Shown: positions 8,586 to 19,140 of the stretch, one piece after another
Numbering within the stretch: position 1 is the first letter of the stretch
Layout of the letters: each line of letters begins with the position of its first letter
From: Elysia marginata
Lineage: Eukaryota > Mollusca > Gastropoda > Plakobranchidae
DNA length: 20,389 nt
Direction of reading: 5' to 3'
NCBI GenBank assembly: GCA_019649035.1
Contig: BMAT01008489.1
Span: 86,305 to 106,693, forward strand
Translations under genes and position numbers: made by a program
Notes under the pieces: model-generated
The model's database searches: none
The model's input: the letters and a program-made list of their open reading frames with translations, nothing else
Told to the model about the DNA's origin: nothing

Positions 8586-10783
8586 AAAGGTTTTATTATG
8601 CATCCAAAGGAGTTAAGCTTGAGGGAAAAAAATATTTTATTTATTTGCTTAAAAATAAGGGACTTAAAAGTCAAATTTTATCAAATATATGTTTTACCCA
8701 GAGAGCTTTATTTTATCAGAGTTTTCATTTTATTTTGTAAGTTGTGAACGATATGCCTGAAAAAGATTTTGTTTATTATACAGTTCTCATTTTATTTGTT
8801 CATAAACAAAAAGAAGGAATTTGCAGTTCAACAAAGTTACAAAGTTTTATCACAACCGAAGGGTTTTGTGACAAAATGCATTCAAATCCATCTCCAAAGG
8901 GCTTAGAAATGGAGCAAAAGCTGTGGGGTTTCTCTTCTTTGCCTTTGTCGGCATCAATATTTGTTACTCCGACAGTATGCCCACTTGTAATAAAATGACA
9001 ACTGTAAGAAATAGAATACATTGTCTGGGGGAAAAAAAATATTTCCCCATGCAATTTAAAATCTTCAAGAATGGATGCATTGCTTTTTGTTATGAAACCC
9101 TTCAACCATTCAGTTTGTTCAATGTGTTAGCCTCTCCATTCAATGCTTGCTTGTTTTCTTTCCAGTTTCTTTTTTTTTTAATCAGTTTTGGCAGAAAACG
9201 GCGCTGAGCTCACTAAGAGTGTTCTATATACAGCCATGTGTCTTGCAACATTCAAGTATTTCTTCAGTGCTGTATTTAGCCCTTACATCAACGCAATGCT
9301 CAACAGTTTCTACTGCTGTGATATTTTATTTATTTTGTTTTCTGAAAGTTATATGGTTTTCGTTTGATTTTATGTGTCCTCATTATATCTTAGAAACCTA
9401 TAACTTTTGTTTCAAAGATTTCTGGAAGAAAGGTTGGTTGCCTTTCTTAAAATTTGTTTTGAATCATGATTATTTATATTTGTCACAAATCGAAAAATTC
9501 ACCCCTCAGCAGAGATTGTATTCAAGTTTTAATTTCAATCACAAACTGGGCCTAGTTAGTGATATTGTCATCTGCTCTAAAAAACAAAAAAAGAGGGGGG
9601 GGGATATTTTCCGCTTAAATCGACGGACATTATTAATTTTTCCACCTAACCCTCTGGATTTTCATTTTTTTTTTCAAGTGAAACTATATCAGTAAAGAAA
9701 CATATGTAAAATTTAAAATATTACCTGTAAGAATAAGAGAACTTAAATGAAAGGTCCATTGTTTTTAATGTAAAAGGCAAAGTTTTGTTGCAGGAGCCTA
9801 AACGAAATGATATTCGGTTTTGCCATTGGCATAATTGTGAACAAGATTCCCATTACAGTTTTGTTTTGGTTTTTTTACATGGATTATGATAGAACTTCTC
9901 TTGAATAAGGATTGTTGAACTTGGCTTTTTTTTTTTCAAATAATATTTCTTATCATGTGCGTGTGTATATTTTTCAATCCGCTCCCACATGCGTTCACTC
10001 TAACAGTTTCTTATTGAGGTTTTAAGAGAAAAGATTATGAAAATGCGTCTTCCATTATATGGCTGTATGTAAAACCGTTTGTAAAGTTGGTTTTAGTTTG
10101 TCTTAACTAAGTAGTAAAATTGCAGGACGATTTTGAATTTTAAACTGCAGAATCATTTTTAAAGTGGCATTATTTAAGTAGTAAACTTGTAAAATTCGAA
10201 ATGTGATTAGAGCACATGTTATCATTCCTTTCAAGCCAATTGCTTGCATGCAAAAGTGATAATTTTGTGTTTTAATTGCATTCCCAATAGCTAGAAACTA
10301 AAGATCAGAATTAATGTTTTAAAAAACTCTAATTCAAGAAAGGATTTTTTAAGCAAAAATGAACTAAGTACAATAAAATGCATGTCTTCCCCAATTGGAA
10401 TTTTCAAATAGAAAATAATTAGGGTGCAGTAGTAAGTTCTCTTTCTCTAGTTCTTAAGTTACAGAAATAGATTATAAACATTGAAGAGGGAAGGCTGAGA
10501 GATGGCTTCTTTTTTTTTAAATCTGTATATTAAGTACATTTTTGCATAAAGACAATATCCCCAATACCTTTGGTTAGACCAAGGACAGGCAATGAAAGGT
10601 TGAAGATGTAGAGAGATTGTCGTATGAGAAAGTGCTTTTTTTTTCCCTAACACTACAGCTGCGTTGTAAACTGCCAAACTTTCAGCAAAATCATCTTAAA
10701 AGTTTTTCTCTTTTTGTTCCATACAAACTCATTGTGTGGATGTGTCTCTTTTTATATGTTATGTGTTTGTTAATCAGAGGGTT

Positions 10784-10808
10784 GGGGGGGATGGGGGGTG
10801 GGGAAGGG
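10784..10808 (+). other. G-quadruplex motif
   Basis: Four G-tracts of 7, 6, 4 and 3 bases are separated by loops AT, T and AA. This meets the classical G3+ N1-7 rule with very short loops, in otherwise T-rich DNA. If the TBC1D24 transcript reaches this point it would form an RNA G-quadruplex on the sense strand. Confidence 0.75.
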
Positions 10809-11554
10809 CTGTTTTTGGGCTGAGCTATTAATTATAGGCTATATCATATTGAGGTCCATGTTTTTTTTTTCAGATTTGCACCATTCACCATTTTTTACAA
10901 CCCAAATGCATTGATAAATTCATAAATTTGTGTACTTTAGTTGTCAACTTTAATAACATAAGCCTTGGATTTTTAGACGTTTTTTTTTACTTTTCCAACT
11001 TCAATTGCATTTTACTAAAAATTGGTTTTTGCGCATATCCTTTTTCATTTTCTACCCAACCCTTTTCAAATTTGATATGTGTATGACAAAAAAATTAAGG
11101 CTTTTTTTGGAATGTTGGTCTAGTTTTGTAAAAAATTATAAAAAGTGGTAAAATCGATGACTTTAATAAAAGCTGCCAGATTAGCTAGGTTTTAAAAATC
11201 ATTAAATTTGACAGTGAAAATTCAAAATGGCAGCCACAACCATAGCAGCCGCGATAAATATTAAAATTTGAACATACTGAATTGATTTGTAACCATCATT
11301 TTGCCGTGAACCGAGATATTTAAAAAAAAAAAATAGCCCATAACCTGTTCCCCCCTCCTTTAGCAAAACCTCAAAATGCTCATACATGTAAATACTTAAA
11401 AAGTTGTTTCTGGATATTTTGTTCATGAACAGCTCCACCACACATATCCCTGGAACTTATAACCCTTAAGATCCTTACCGCTCCAATATATCAGATGATT
11501 CTAGTCAGAAAGTTGTTCGCCAAACTTTACATCTGTTTTTGCCTGTCGTCTACG

Positions 11555-11580
11555 TACATAAGATGCATACATAAGATGCA
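11555..11580. repeat. Perfect 13-bp tandem duplication
   Basis: tacataagatgca occurs twice head to tail. Confidence 0.9.
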
Positions 11581-11893
11581 CACTAGCCGCATATGATGGG
11601 ACTGGGAAATATTCAGATTATCTGTTGTATTTAATCCCAATACTTAGCTCACTGTCTTTCTTATTTTCAAAGTTCATTTTTTTTTTTTTGTAAATGTTGC
11701 AGTGATATTTCTAAACAAAACTTAATTGGCTTAAGTACCATTATTACCTTTAACTTACGTAACCACAAACTTTATAAAGAATTTGATATTTTTTTCTACT
11801 TGATTTATTAAGCTCGGTGTGATTTTTTCATCCTCAATCTTTTATAACATGTAAACATCTTTATCATTAAAAACTATTTTGAGAACTTTTTTA

Positions 11894-12012
11894 ACAAAAG
11901 AAAATGTCTGTATAATTAAGATTTTATTTTGTTACAAAAGAAAATGTCTTTATAATTAAGAATTAATTTTTTTATGAAACAAAATATCTTTTAAATTAAA
12001 AATATTTTCTTT
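11894..12012. repeat. Degenerate tandem repeat, period about 40-45 bp, three units
   Basis: Units start at 11894, 11934 and 11979, each with acaaaa followed by a gtctNtataattaa-type stretch. The first two units share acaaaagaaaatgtct exactly; the third is diverged. Confidence 0.75.
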
Positions 12013-14766
12013 AATGATTTTGCTCATTTTTTGTGCAACCATTAGGTTTATACCTCTTGATGCAGTTGCTTTCTGTAACATATCACCAATCAAAAACCAT
12101 GGGGGAAGCAGTGATTTTGTGTACTTGTATTTCTGTTCTATAACTTTTCACTATCATTGGGTCATCATTAAAGAATTTATCAGAATGAATGACTTAAGCG
12201 GATATATACTTTTGCTGGATGTGAATAGCAAATCATTGCTGAACCTGGCTTTTGACTGGATTTCATTCAATTAGCTTAAACATAGTCTTAAAGTATTTTA
12301 TACTTTTCATAGATAAGTTTTTGGGTTTTTATGAGAAAGAGACTTTTGTTACTTAACTGAATTTTTGCTTTGTAATTTTTTTCTAATGATTCTAATATTT
12401 TCTAAAAGTTTTGCCACTACTGGTAGTGCAGCGTTAATCCATCTTTTTCGTCTCTAAATTGTCTAAATTTTGCTATGCTCTTGTTGTGCACCAGGAACAA
12501 ACATATATGTACCATCTTTTAACTGTGTGAGATATAGCAGTTTGCAGACTAGAGCAGGGTTTGTTACTGAGGCAATGTTAAAAGAATGTTAGAGAACAAT
12601 TTTTGTTTTGTTTTTTTATAGATGTTTTGCTCATCACAATTTTGTTTAGAGTGCAATATACATTGTTTCTGCTGTCAATACCGAACAATAATTATTTTTT
12701 ATGTTTAAAATGTTTGTAGCATGCAAGATAGATAGACATATGCGTCTTGCAGCCAGTGCAAAGGGGTCGTATGTAAAAAATCCTAATTTTAGAAAATGTG
12801 CTTGAAAAGTCTTTTTTTTTCCCTCTTTTTTCTGTAGTTCTAAATATAAAAATTTACGAAATTTTTTTAATTTATGAGGTTTGGGATAAAATATTAAAAA
12901 TGAATAGTTCAACGTTCAAGTAGCCATGCCTGCGTCCAGATGTAAAACTTGCAACTCCCAACTGGTTTGGACTGGTTTCAAAGCATATATATTTACAGTA
13001 GAGTGCATTTAAGATTTAATTTGTTACTCTGGTATCTCAAATTTATGGGTAATTTGTATCTATTTTGGTTCTCAACTGGTGGTTGTCGGGGTTTTTTGGG
13101 GGTTTTTTTTTGTGTAGTATACTTGAACTCAAAATTCTGATTGTTCGAACTAAATTAGACATTCCCAGGCGCTTTGACTGAAACGGACTGCACTGTATGT
13201 ATATTTATGAAGGCCAGTTTATTTGCTGATTTCTTTAACAGAATGAGAAGATAAAGCGAGGAAAAGGATTTGCGTTTATGCTCTGTTTCTTAATAAAATA
13301 AGGTGCCTTCTAATTTGTTTAAAGTAATTATGATTTGTCAGGTGCTATATTTTCCTTTTTCCAATTCCTTCAGTTCTATTCAAACATTATGCACAGTAAA
13401 AGAAAGATAATGTGGCAGCAACTTCTATAACCTTTTTTTTCTGCTTCTATATTATGACTAATTCAAAGAGCTCAATTTGTGTTGCTTATCTCGTTGAATT
13501 TTGCTGCGGTTCTACTCTGGTGAGGTGAACCGATGCTCTCTAGGGGCATGCTACTTCAGTATTAGTAGACTTTGCTGACATGTTTGATTCTGTTTCTTTG
13601 CTTATGTACTTTTACTGACTTGCCATAGGGCTTCGTTGTATTGTATTTTATTTTCTGTATTTGAAAAACCATCACATATTTTTAAAAGTTTATTAAAGTT
13701 TGTTTTTAAGATGTTTAGGGCAAAATGAGACATCCAGTTGAAAAGGGCAAAATTTGCGTATTCATTATTTCATTAATACAGTTTTGAAAACAAGAAAACA
13801 ACCACTTTCAAACAATCATTCGATTATAAAAATTTACTACAAAATAAAAATGGAACTTCTCGCATTTTACTCCAAACTATTTTATTAGTTCAACACACAT
13901 GACAATGTAGCAGTCATCAAAATATTTGTATGAACTTGGAGGGCTTCAATCAAACAAAAAAGAAATAATGTACGAGGTAGCATTTGTGATCAAAAGACTT
14001 CACACATTGTGGGCCAAGGAGCAAACTCAAAATGTATTGTTATACAAAATAATGTTACGGAAGTAAAGCTTTAAGCAGTATGTCACTACCAGTATGTTTT
14101 TTACGCTAAACTCCCCTATGAAACCTACTTATTGTGCCGGTACTAATGAACTGCATTAATTTAAGAATACATGTAATATTTTTGCAACATAATTTTAACA
14201 AATATGCATGTATTAGATTTCAAACCAGAAAAGTTTAAACTTTTTTTTAGCAGTATTTGTAGTGTCATCCATTTCCCTAAAGTTGACTCAGCCCTCATGA
14301 TATCTTTATTTGTGTTTAGTCAAAAATCTTTAGTTTATTTACACCTTGTCTAGGTTTTACAGTAGGCATATAATGTTTGTAAGAAGATTGTTCTAAGTCG
14401 CGTGGTTCTGTCTTAGCCTTTTGAGAGACAAATATCACAACAGGTTTCTATGCTGTTTTGTTGGCTTGGTAAGTTTGTTGTGTACTTGCACAATGAACTA
14501 ATCAAGCATTTCTAGCGATTTTGTTTATGATTTTTACACATAATGGCAGATTTTGTTATATGGGAATCAAACTTTGCTGTGTCAAATTCTAAAAAAAAAT
14601 ACTCACAATAAAAAATATAATCAGAACTTTGGCAATGTATTGTCACTTCATCTCATAGCTCAAACTCTAACAGGAGGTCTGTTCACAATTTCGTTGCGGC
14701 ATCAAAGACAGTTGATTAAATTATATTATGTTAAATTTTATATTTAGTTTCTATGCGATTATGTTT

Positions 14767-14788
14767 TTGTTGTTATTGTTGTTGTTGA
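14767..14788. repeat. Imperfect (GTT)n microsatellite
   Basis: Run of TTG/GTT triplets interrupted once by TTA. Confidence 0.8.
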
Positions 14789-15006
14789 TTTTGTACTAAG
14801 ATTTATCATTGAAGCTCATAAATGTTTGCCAGTGCACAGGCTTTTGTTTTCATATTTATATATTTTTCAAATCTTTATGCAGTTGCTTTTAAGTTATTTA
14901 GAAATTATTTATGCTTATCAGAATGTTATCTTTGTTTTTAGTGTAGCTCTGTGTGTGTTGCAAGCCAAATTATACAGTTGATTGACTTCAGGAAAAGTAA
15001 AAGTAG

Positions 15007-15028
15007 TAATAATAATAATAATAATAAA
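15007..15028. repeat. (TAA)7 microsatellite
   Basis: Seven uninterrupted TAA units. The poly-Asn run seen in one reading frame is a by-product of this repeat. Confidence 0.95.
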
Positions 15029-15426
15029 TTAAACTTCTGTAGTGTCAGACCACAGTGTCAGCAATCTCAAGGCGTTTTACTATACTTTCACTTTCCTAAA
15101 GTTCCTGCAAAAGCAGAAGCTCATATGTTATAATTCAAACCACTATAATTTAGTCTTGGCTTTAATTCTTCTCTCTTGTCATCGAAGTTGTCTGTGTTTA
15201 GTTGGTGTTTCTGTTGAGTTCCAAGCTTATTCTGAAAAGCGTTTTTCTTTTGTCAGGAAACCAATACATTCCCTATGCTTTTTTAAAACTTTTAAAATCT
15301 CCAAATAATTGAGCATTCCACTGCGGAAGTCATAATGATTTGTCGTGATTAAAAGTCTGTTCTAGGATAAAGCTTGAAGCAAAACAAATCAAGAAAACAT
15401 AACAATTAAACAATCAAACCAAACAA

Positions 15427-15458
15427 CCCCCCCCCCCCAAAAAAAAAAGAAAAAAAAA
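15427..15458. repeat. C12 followed by A-rich tract
   Basis: Twelve C, ten A, one G, then A's. Length in such tracts is prone to sequencing error. Confidence 0.9.
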
Positions 15459-16073
15459 GTTTGCCAGAGTTGATTTCCAAAAAGTTTTTGTCTAATTTTT
15501 TTATATACATGTAATTCAATATACGTTTATCTAAATTTCATTTCGATGAACCATCTTCAAGACATTTTGATTTTTCCAAAGATTCCCTTTAACAGTGAAA
15601 CTGTCTTCAGCGTAATTGTCAGGGTTTTTAACTGTTGTATTTCACAAGTTTTAATTTGTTTTACTGTTTACAAGTATTGGCTTCTGGGTGGCATTTGTTC
15701 ATGCTGCACCAAAGTCCAATTTCTATACATTTGTTATCATTTTCTTTTTATCTAGTCACTCCATCTCTCTGTAACTTCCATATTTACTCTTAAGGCTGGA
15801 TGGATAAGTTATGTGTACATGATCTCTATACCAATTAACCATCTCAATATACATGTATGTCTTCTGTTTCCCGGCATTCCATTCAATAATGCTTGGTTGA
15901 AACGGTGAGGCGAGTTTTATAAAGTTAAATATACACTGATTTAACATGCTACATCCTGTAAAAAGAGAAAAATTAGAAGAAAAAAGCATCAAGCTGTTCA
16001 AATCTTGTTTTCAGTTATTCAGTTTTTAATACTATCAGACTGATTACATGTATATTTTGAAAGCCAGACTTAA

Positions 16074-16117
16074 AACAAAACCAGCAAAAAAGTTGGATTT
16101 TTACTGCTGGTTTTGTT
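16074..16117. repeat. Hairpin-forming inverted repeat
   Basis: Arms aacaaaaccagca (16074-16086) and tgctggttttgtt (16105-16117) pair perfectly over 13 bp, with further A/T pairing in the 18-base spacer (aaaaa against ttttt, leaving a small bulge). The whole is too short for a canonical pre-miRNA. Confidence 0.75.
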
Positions 16118-17310
16118 AGTTTGTTTTTTCATGCTTAAATTATACATCTCTCATTAATACCTCTACTGTTTTGTAACAAAGTGCAATAAGGAAGAAGAGA
16201 AGAAACACTGATCTATGTCTGAATTTAAGATGCATATTATTCACATAAGTGAGAGTCGTCAACCATCACCTGCTATTCTATCATAACAAATGCCATCATT
16301 ATTAATCAACCATATAATAACATTAGTTTTCAACATTCACAAATGCATTCGTTGTTCATGCATTAAAGGGAACCACGTGGCTTTTCACAAGTTTCCAATT
16401 CATTGCTGTAAAATTTGCCATCTGTGTCAGTCTACCTAAATTGTTGTTTACAGGTTATCATTCTTGCAAAGCTTCTGACGGCCAGTGATAAGTAAATTGA
16501 ATGTTCACTGCATGATGATAATGAATAGTACAATTTTCTCTTTTCTCAAATCTTAGGTAGGCTTACCATCATTTTAGCAAATCTTTTCACGTTGAGATCA
16601 CTGTACAGGCACCAGTCAAAGTCGACATTGTGTATAGTGTGGTAGGCTGTTAGCCACCGATCTGTCTTAGCAGTTTGTTTGGTTTTTTTATCGATTGTTT
16701 AAAGCCATAATGTTTTCCCCCTATAATGTTGGATTTTTAGCAATTTTCATACATCAATGGAGCGAATGCTGAGGAATTCTTCAAATGCTTGTTCAGCCAA
16801 TATCTATCTTAGTTAGACTAAATTCGTTTGTTTTAATTGAACTCTTAGCTGCTTAGCTCAACGACTTTTTGATTTTAGTAATTGATGTGTCCACCCGGCA
16901 ATGCTGATGCCTGATTTAGCCATAATATCCAACTTAATATTAAACTCGGCATTGTTAATACCTGACTTACATTGTATACTATTATTTTGTGAATGATATT
17001 TGATTGAGCAAATGCGAATTTGTTCAGTAGTCGTTTATTGTTGTTCAAGCTAAGCCTATACAGAGTGTGATATGATGGAAGAGACTAGTCTTGATGCAAT
17101 ATCTTTCTCTCGTAACGAGCGTGATTTCGTCGGCGGACACACAATGTACTTGTTTGTTGCAATAATTACCATACGAGCGCGACCTTCGTGTTGTATGTAG
17201 TTTTACTTTTAGGAGTGTCTGAGCTCGCCAACTTTGTGTAGTTGTGGTTGTGTGAGTGTGCATGCTTGCAACAGTAAAACATGATGCCAATCACGAAAAC
17301 TTGTTGGTTG

Positions 17311-17323
17311 TCTCTCTCTCTCT
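17311..17323. repeat. (TC)n microsatellite
   Basis: tctctctctctct. Confidence 0.9.
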
Positions 17324-17512
17324 TTCCTTTTGTTGTAATTATGTCTCTTGTGAACTATTTTGTTGAAATACGTGAAAAGTTTTTTCTTTGTTTTCCCCTT
17401 GTTTTTGTGTGTTTTTTTTTTTTTTGTGTATTTTGTATTTTATAAAAATATATTTATAGTCTTCCACCGCCGAAGGCAGTGACAATACTTTACATATTTC
17501 TCCCAGCAGGCT

Positions 17513-17518
17513 AATAAA
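17513..17518 (+). terminator. Distal candidate poly(A) signal
   Basis: AATAAA near where the + strand stops being strongly T-rich. It could end a very long TBC1D24 3' UTR, but nothing in the sequence proves transcription this far. Confidence 0.15.
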
Positions 17519-17620
17519 CACCAAAGCAAATTGAAGTCATGTTTCAGAGTATTACAGTATGGCTGCCTGTTAGGCGCTTAAATACTGGTATTTCACAAAT
17601 TTCAAACACTGTCTTTATCC

Positions 17621-17770
17621 AGGTACTCATTTTACAGAAGGTGGGCTGGGGAACGAGTTTATAAATTGCTTTCCTAAAGCAATTACAATCATGTGTCACC
17701 TTAGGGATCGAACCTGCTACCGCCAGATTTCAAGTCGGATGCACAAACCACAAAGCCCCGCTGCCCCACA
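17621..17770 (-). mobile_element. tRNA-derived SINE copy with intact B box
   Basis: Minus strand: a ggggcagc head, a decayed A-box region, a perfect B box ggttcgatccc (17704-17714), then ttgtaattgctttagg and ctgtaaaatgagtacc. It matches the copy at 188-330 block by block, and differs from the SINE at 7278-7579 in its body. The B box is better preserved here than in the first copy. Confidence 0.7.
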
Positions 17771-18282
17771 AATTTTTTTAAAATGTGTATTTAAATTTTT
17801 GTTATAAAATCACACCACTTTGCACCAATCGCAATAACATGGGGCAGCAGATTGGCAGATTGCAGCAACACCAATAGCTGTGGCAATGGTGATGGTAGTG
17901 AACGTTTTCTCAGAAACAGCAGTGGTAATACGGAGTAGAGCCAGCAATCCTAATTGAAGATCTGTTGAGATAATATGATAAACTGCTTAAAGCTGCAAGG
18001 GAAATTTGTATTGGATACACCCAAACATTGCTCATACTCAGGGCATAATATGAGTATGACATTTTATTGTATGTAATAAAAAAAATGCAGTACCTTACAT
18101 TGAGAAAAAAAAACCTTCATTACACAGGTGGAGTCGCATTGAAACGGTAGCAAGTCAATTTTATTCTCCTTCAGTTGAATTTGAATCTTTTTGAAAACCT
18201 CGAAGTTGACGAATTATACTGTTAAGACATGAAGTGGCCCATGATATTAGTAGAGCTGTATATACTCACAACTCCCATTTAG
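17771..18282. other. Unassigned AT-rich DNA
   Basis: No gene recognised. It contains a small hairpin with 9-bp arms, tcatactca (18032-18040) and tgagtatga (18051-18059). Confidence 0.6.
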
Positions 18283-18408
18283 CGAACCTTCTTGTCTTTA
18301 GCCCTTACAGCAAGATTGCAATACGTCTACTGTGATGATAAACTATCTAAACCGATAACTTTCAACACTGGTGCGCCGCAGGGCTGCTTTACGATTAGTT
18401 GTCGATAA
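18283..18408 (+). mobile_element. Fragment of a non-LTR retrotransposon reverse transcriptase
   Basis: A 41-codon open stretch ends at TAA (18406-18408). It contains RLQYV followed, after a typical spacing, by ITFNTGAPQGC, which is the reverse-transcriptase motif with the NTGAPQGC consensus seen in non-LTR elements. After the Cys the expected VLSP is lost. A stop lies just upstream, so only a short decayed piece is recognisable. Confidence 0.65.
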
Positions 18409-18479
18409 TTTATTGTCTTCACGCCAATCTGGAAAAATCTATTTAAATGAATAGATATGTATAAGAATCGTGATGCATT

Positions 18480-19140
18480 CCCTGTTCACATCCGGTGACG
18501 CTTTGGCTCATGAGAAGAGGCCACCAGTTTCTGTCCAGGCTGCGAACAGCAACGATACAAACTTAATCAAGCTTCCACACACCGTGCGATTTTTGCCAAA
18601 TGGTGTCACGCCACAGAACATAATTTGAACACAAAGTAATAACAGATTAAATACGGTTGAAACCGTTGCTAGCGGGCCTCTGCCGCTCTTTTTGTTTCTG
18701 TTTGTCGAGCACAGATCGATAATAATATGCCCCGTTGATAACCATGCAAGCCACAAGAAGCACTTGCTAAATCTCTTAACTCGTCTGTCTCCCGGCACAG
18801 CTTGAGAACCCTCGGTGTCTGGAAAGGGCCCACCCACTAAAATGTACGAGAGCTGTTGAGCGGGAGTAAATCAATTACTGCATTTGATCTCGCCGTTGTC
18901 CAAGGGTTCTCGCTTTATATCCAGACGGCTCTTCTACCCATCACATTCATCACAGCGGTAATTGTCTGCTTATGACGGCCAATGTAACGATAAACAAAAA
19001 TCTCTAAAGATTTTTTTGGATTTTCCCAGTCTGCGGTCCCCACGTCTGAAGGATCCTCACACTGCGGTTCGCAGATCTCTCCGGCGATCTGAAGGGTTCT
19101 CAAGTTCGAGGGGTAAATAACGCAAAACGGGTCAGAGCGC
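18480..19140. promoter_or_regulatory. CpG-bearing, less AT-rich noncoding block
   Basis: Base composition and CpG frequency rise clearly over the surrounding DNA. There is no convincing coding frame: the two minus-strand open frames (18508-18837 and 18915-19103) lie in different frames and resemble nothing I know. The block contains homeodomain- and forkhead-like words (gcggtaattg, cgataaacaaa) and an inverted pair cttgagaaccct (18801-18812) / agggttctcaag (19093-19104). It could be a cis-regulatory element, a promoter or 5' region of a neighbouring gene, or an unrecognised repeat. Confidence 0.3.

Larger units (their letters stand above)
8469..17620 (+). other. Long non-coding stretch: TBC1D24 3' UTR and downstream DNA
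   Basis: About 9 kb without a recognisable exon. Several AATAAA hexamers could end the transcript (8580, 8989, 10372, 11165, 13292, 17513). Open frames of 60-180 codons occur here but have no family resemblance and low-complexity, Phe/Leu/Lys-rich content from T-rich DNA. The + strand is T-rich over most of the stretch, with an A-rich patch at about 13735-14060. Features inside are listed separately. Confidence 0.6.

Noticed and set aside
9028..9048. ggggaaa/tttcccc inverted repeat
   Set aside because: Seven-base arms around an A/T run are common in such DNA and nothing else marks it as a terminator or element end.
8744..9695. Overlapping open frames of 84-182 codons after the stop codon
   Set aside because: They are rich in Phe, Leu, Ser and Lys as expected from T-rich DNA, lack splice partners and resemble no family.
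13141..13160. B-box-like word gttcgaact
   Set aside because: No A box at a suitable distance and no SINE-like body.
14951..15133. Open frame with an Asn run
   Set aside because: The Asn run is the (TAA)n microsatellite in frame; nothing else supports coding.
15756..16001. Minus-strand 81-codon open frame, considered as a transposase remnant
   Set aside because: No catalytic motif or terminal repeats could be found; likely chance.
18508..18837. Minus-strand 109-codon open frame
   Set aside because: Not continuous with the neighbouring 18915-19103 frame, and no recognisable domain; more likely chance openness in less AT-rich DNA.
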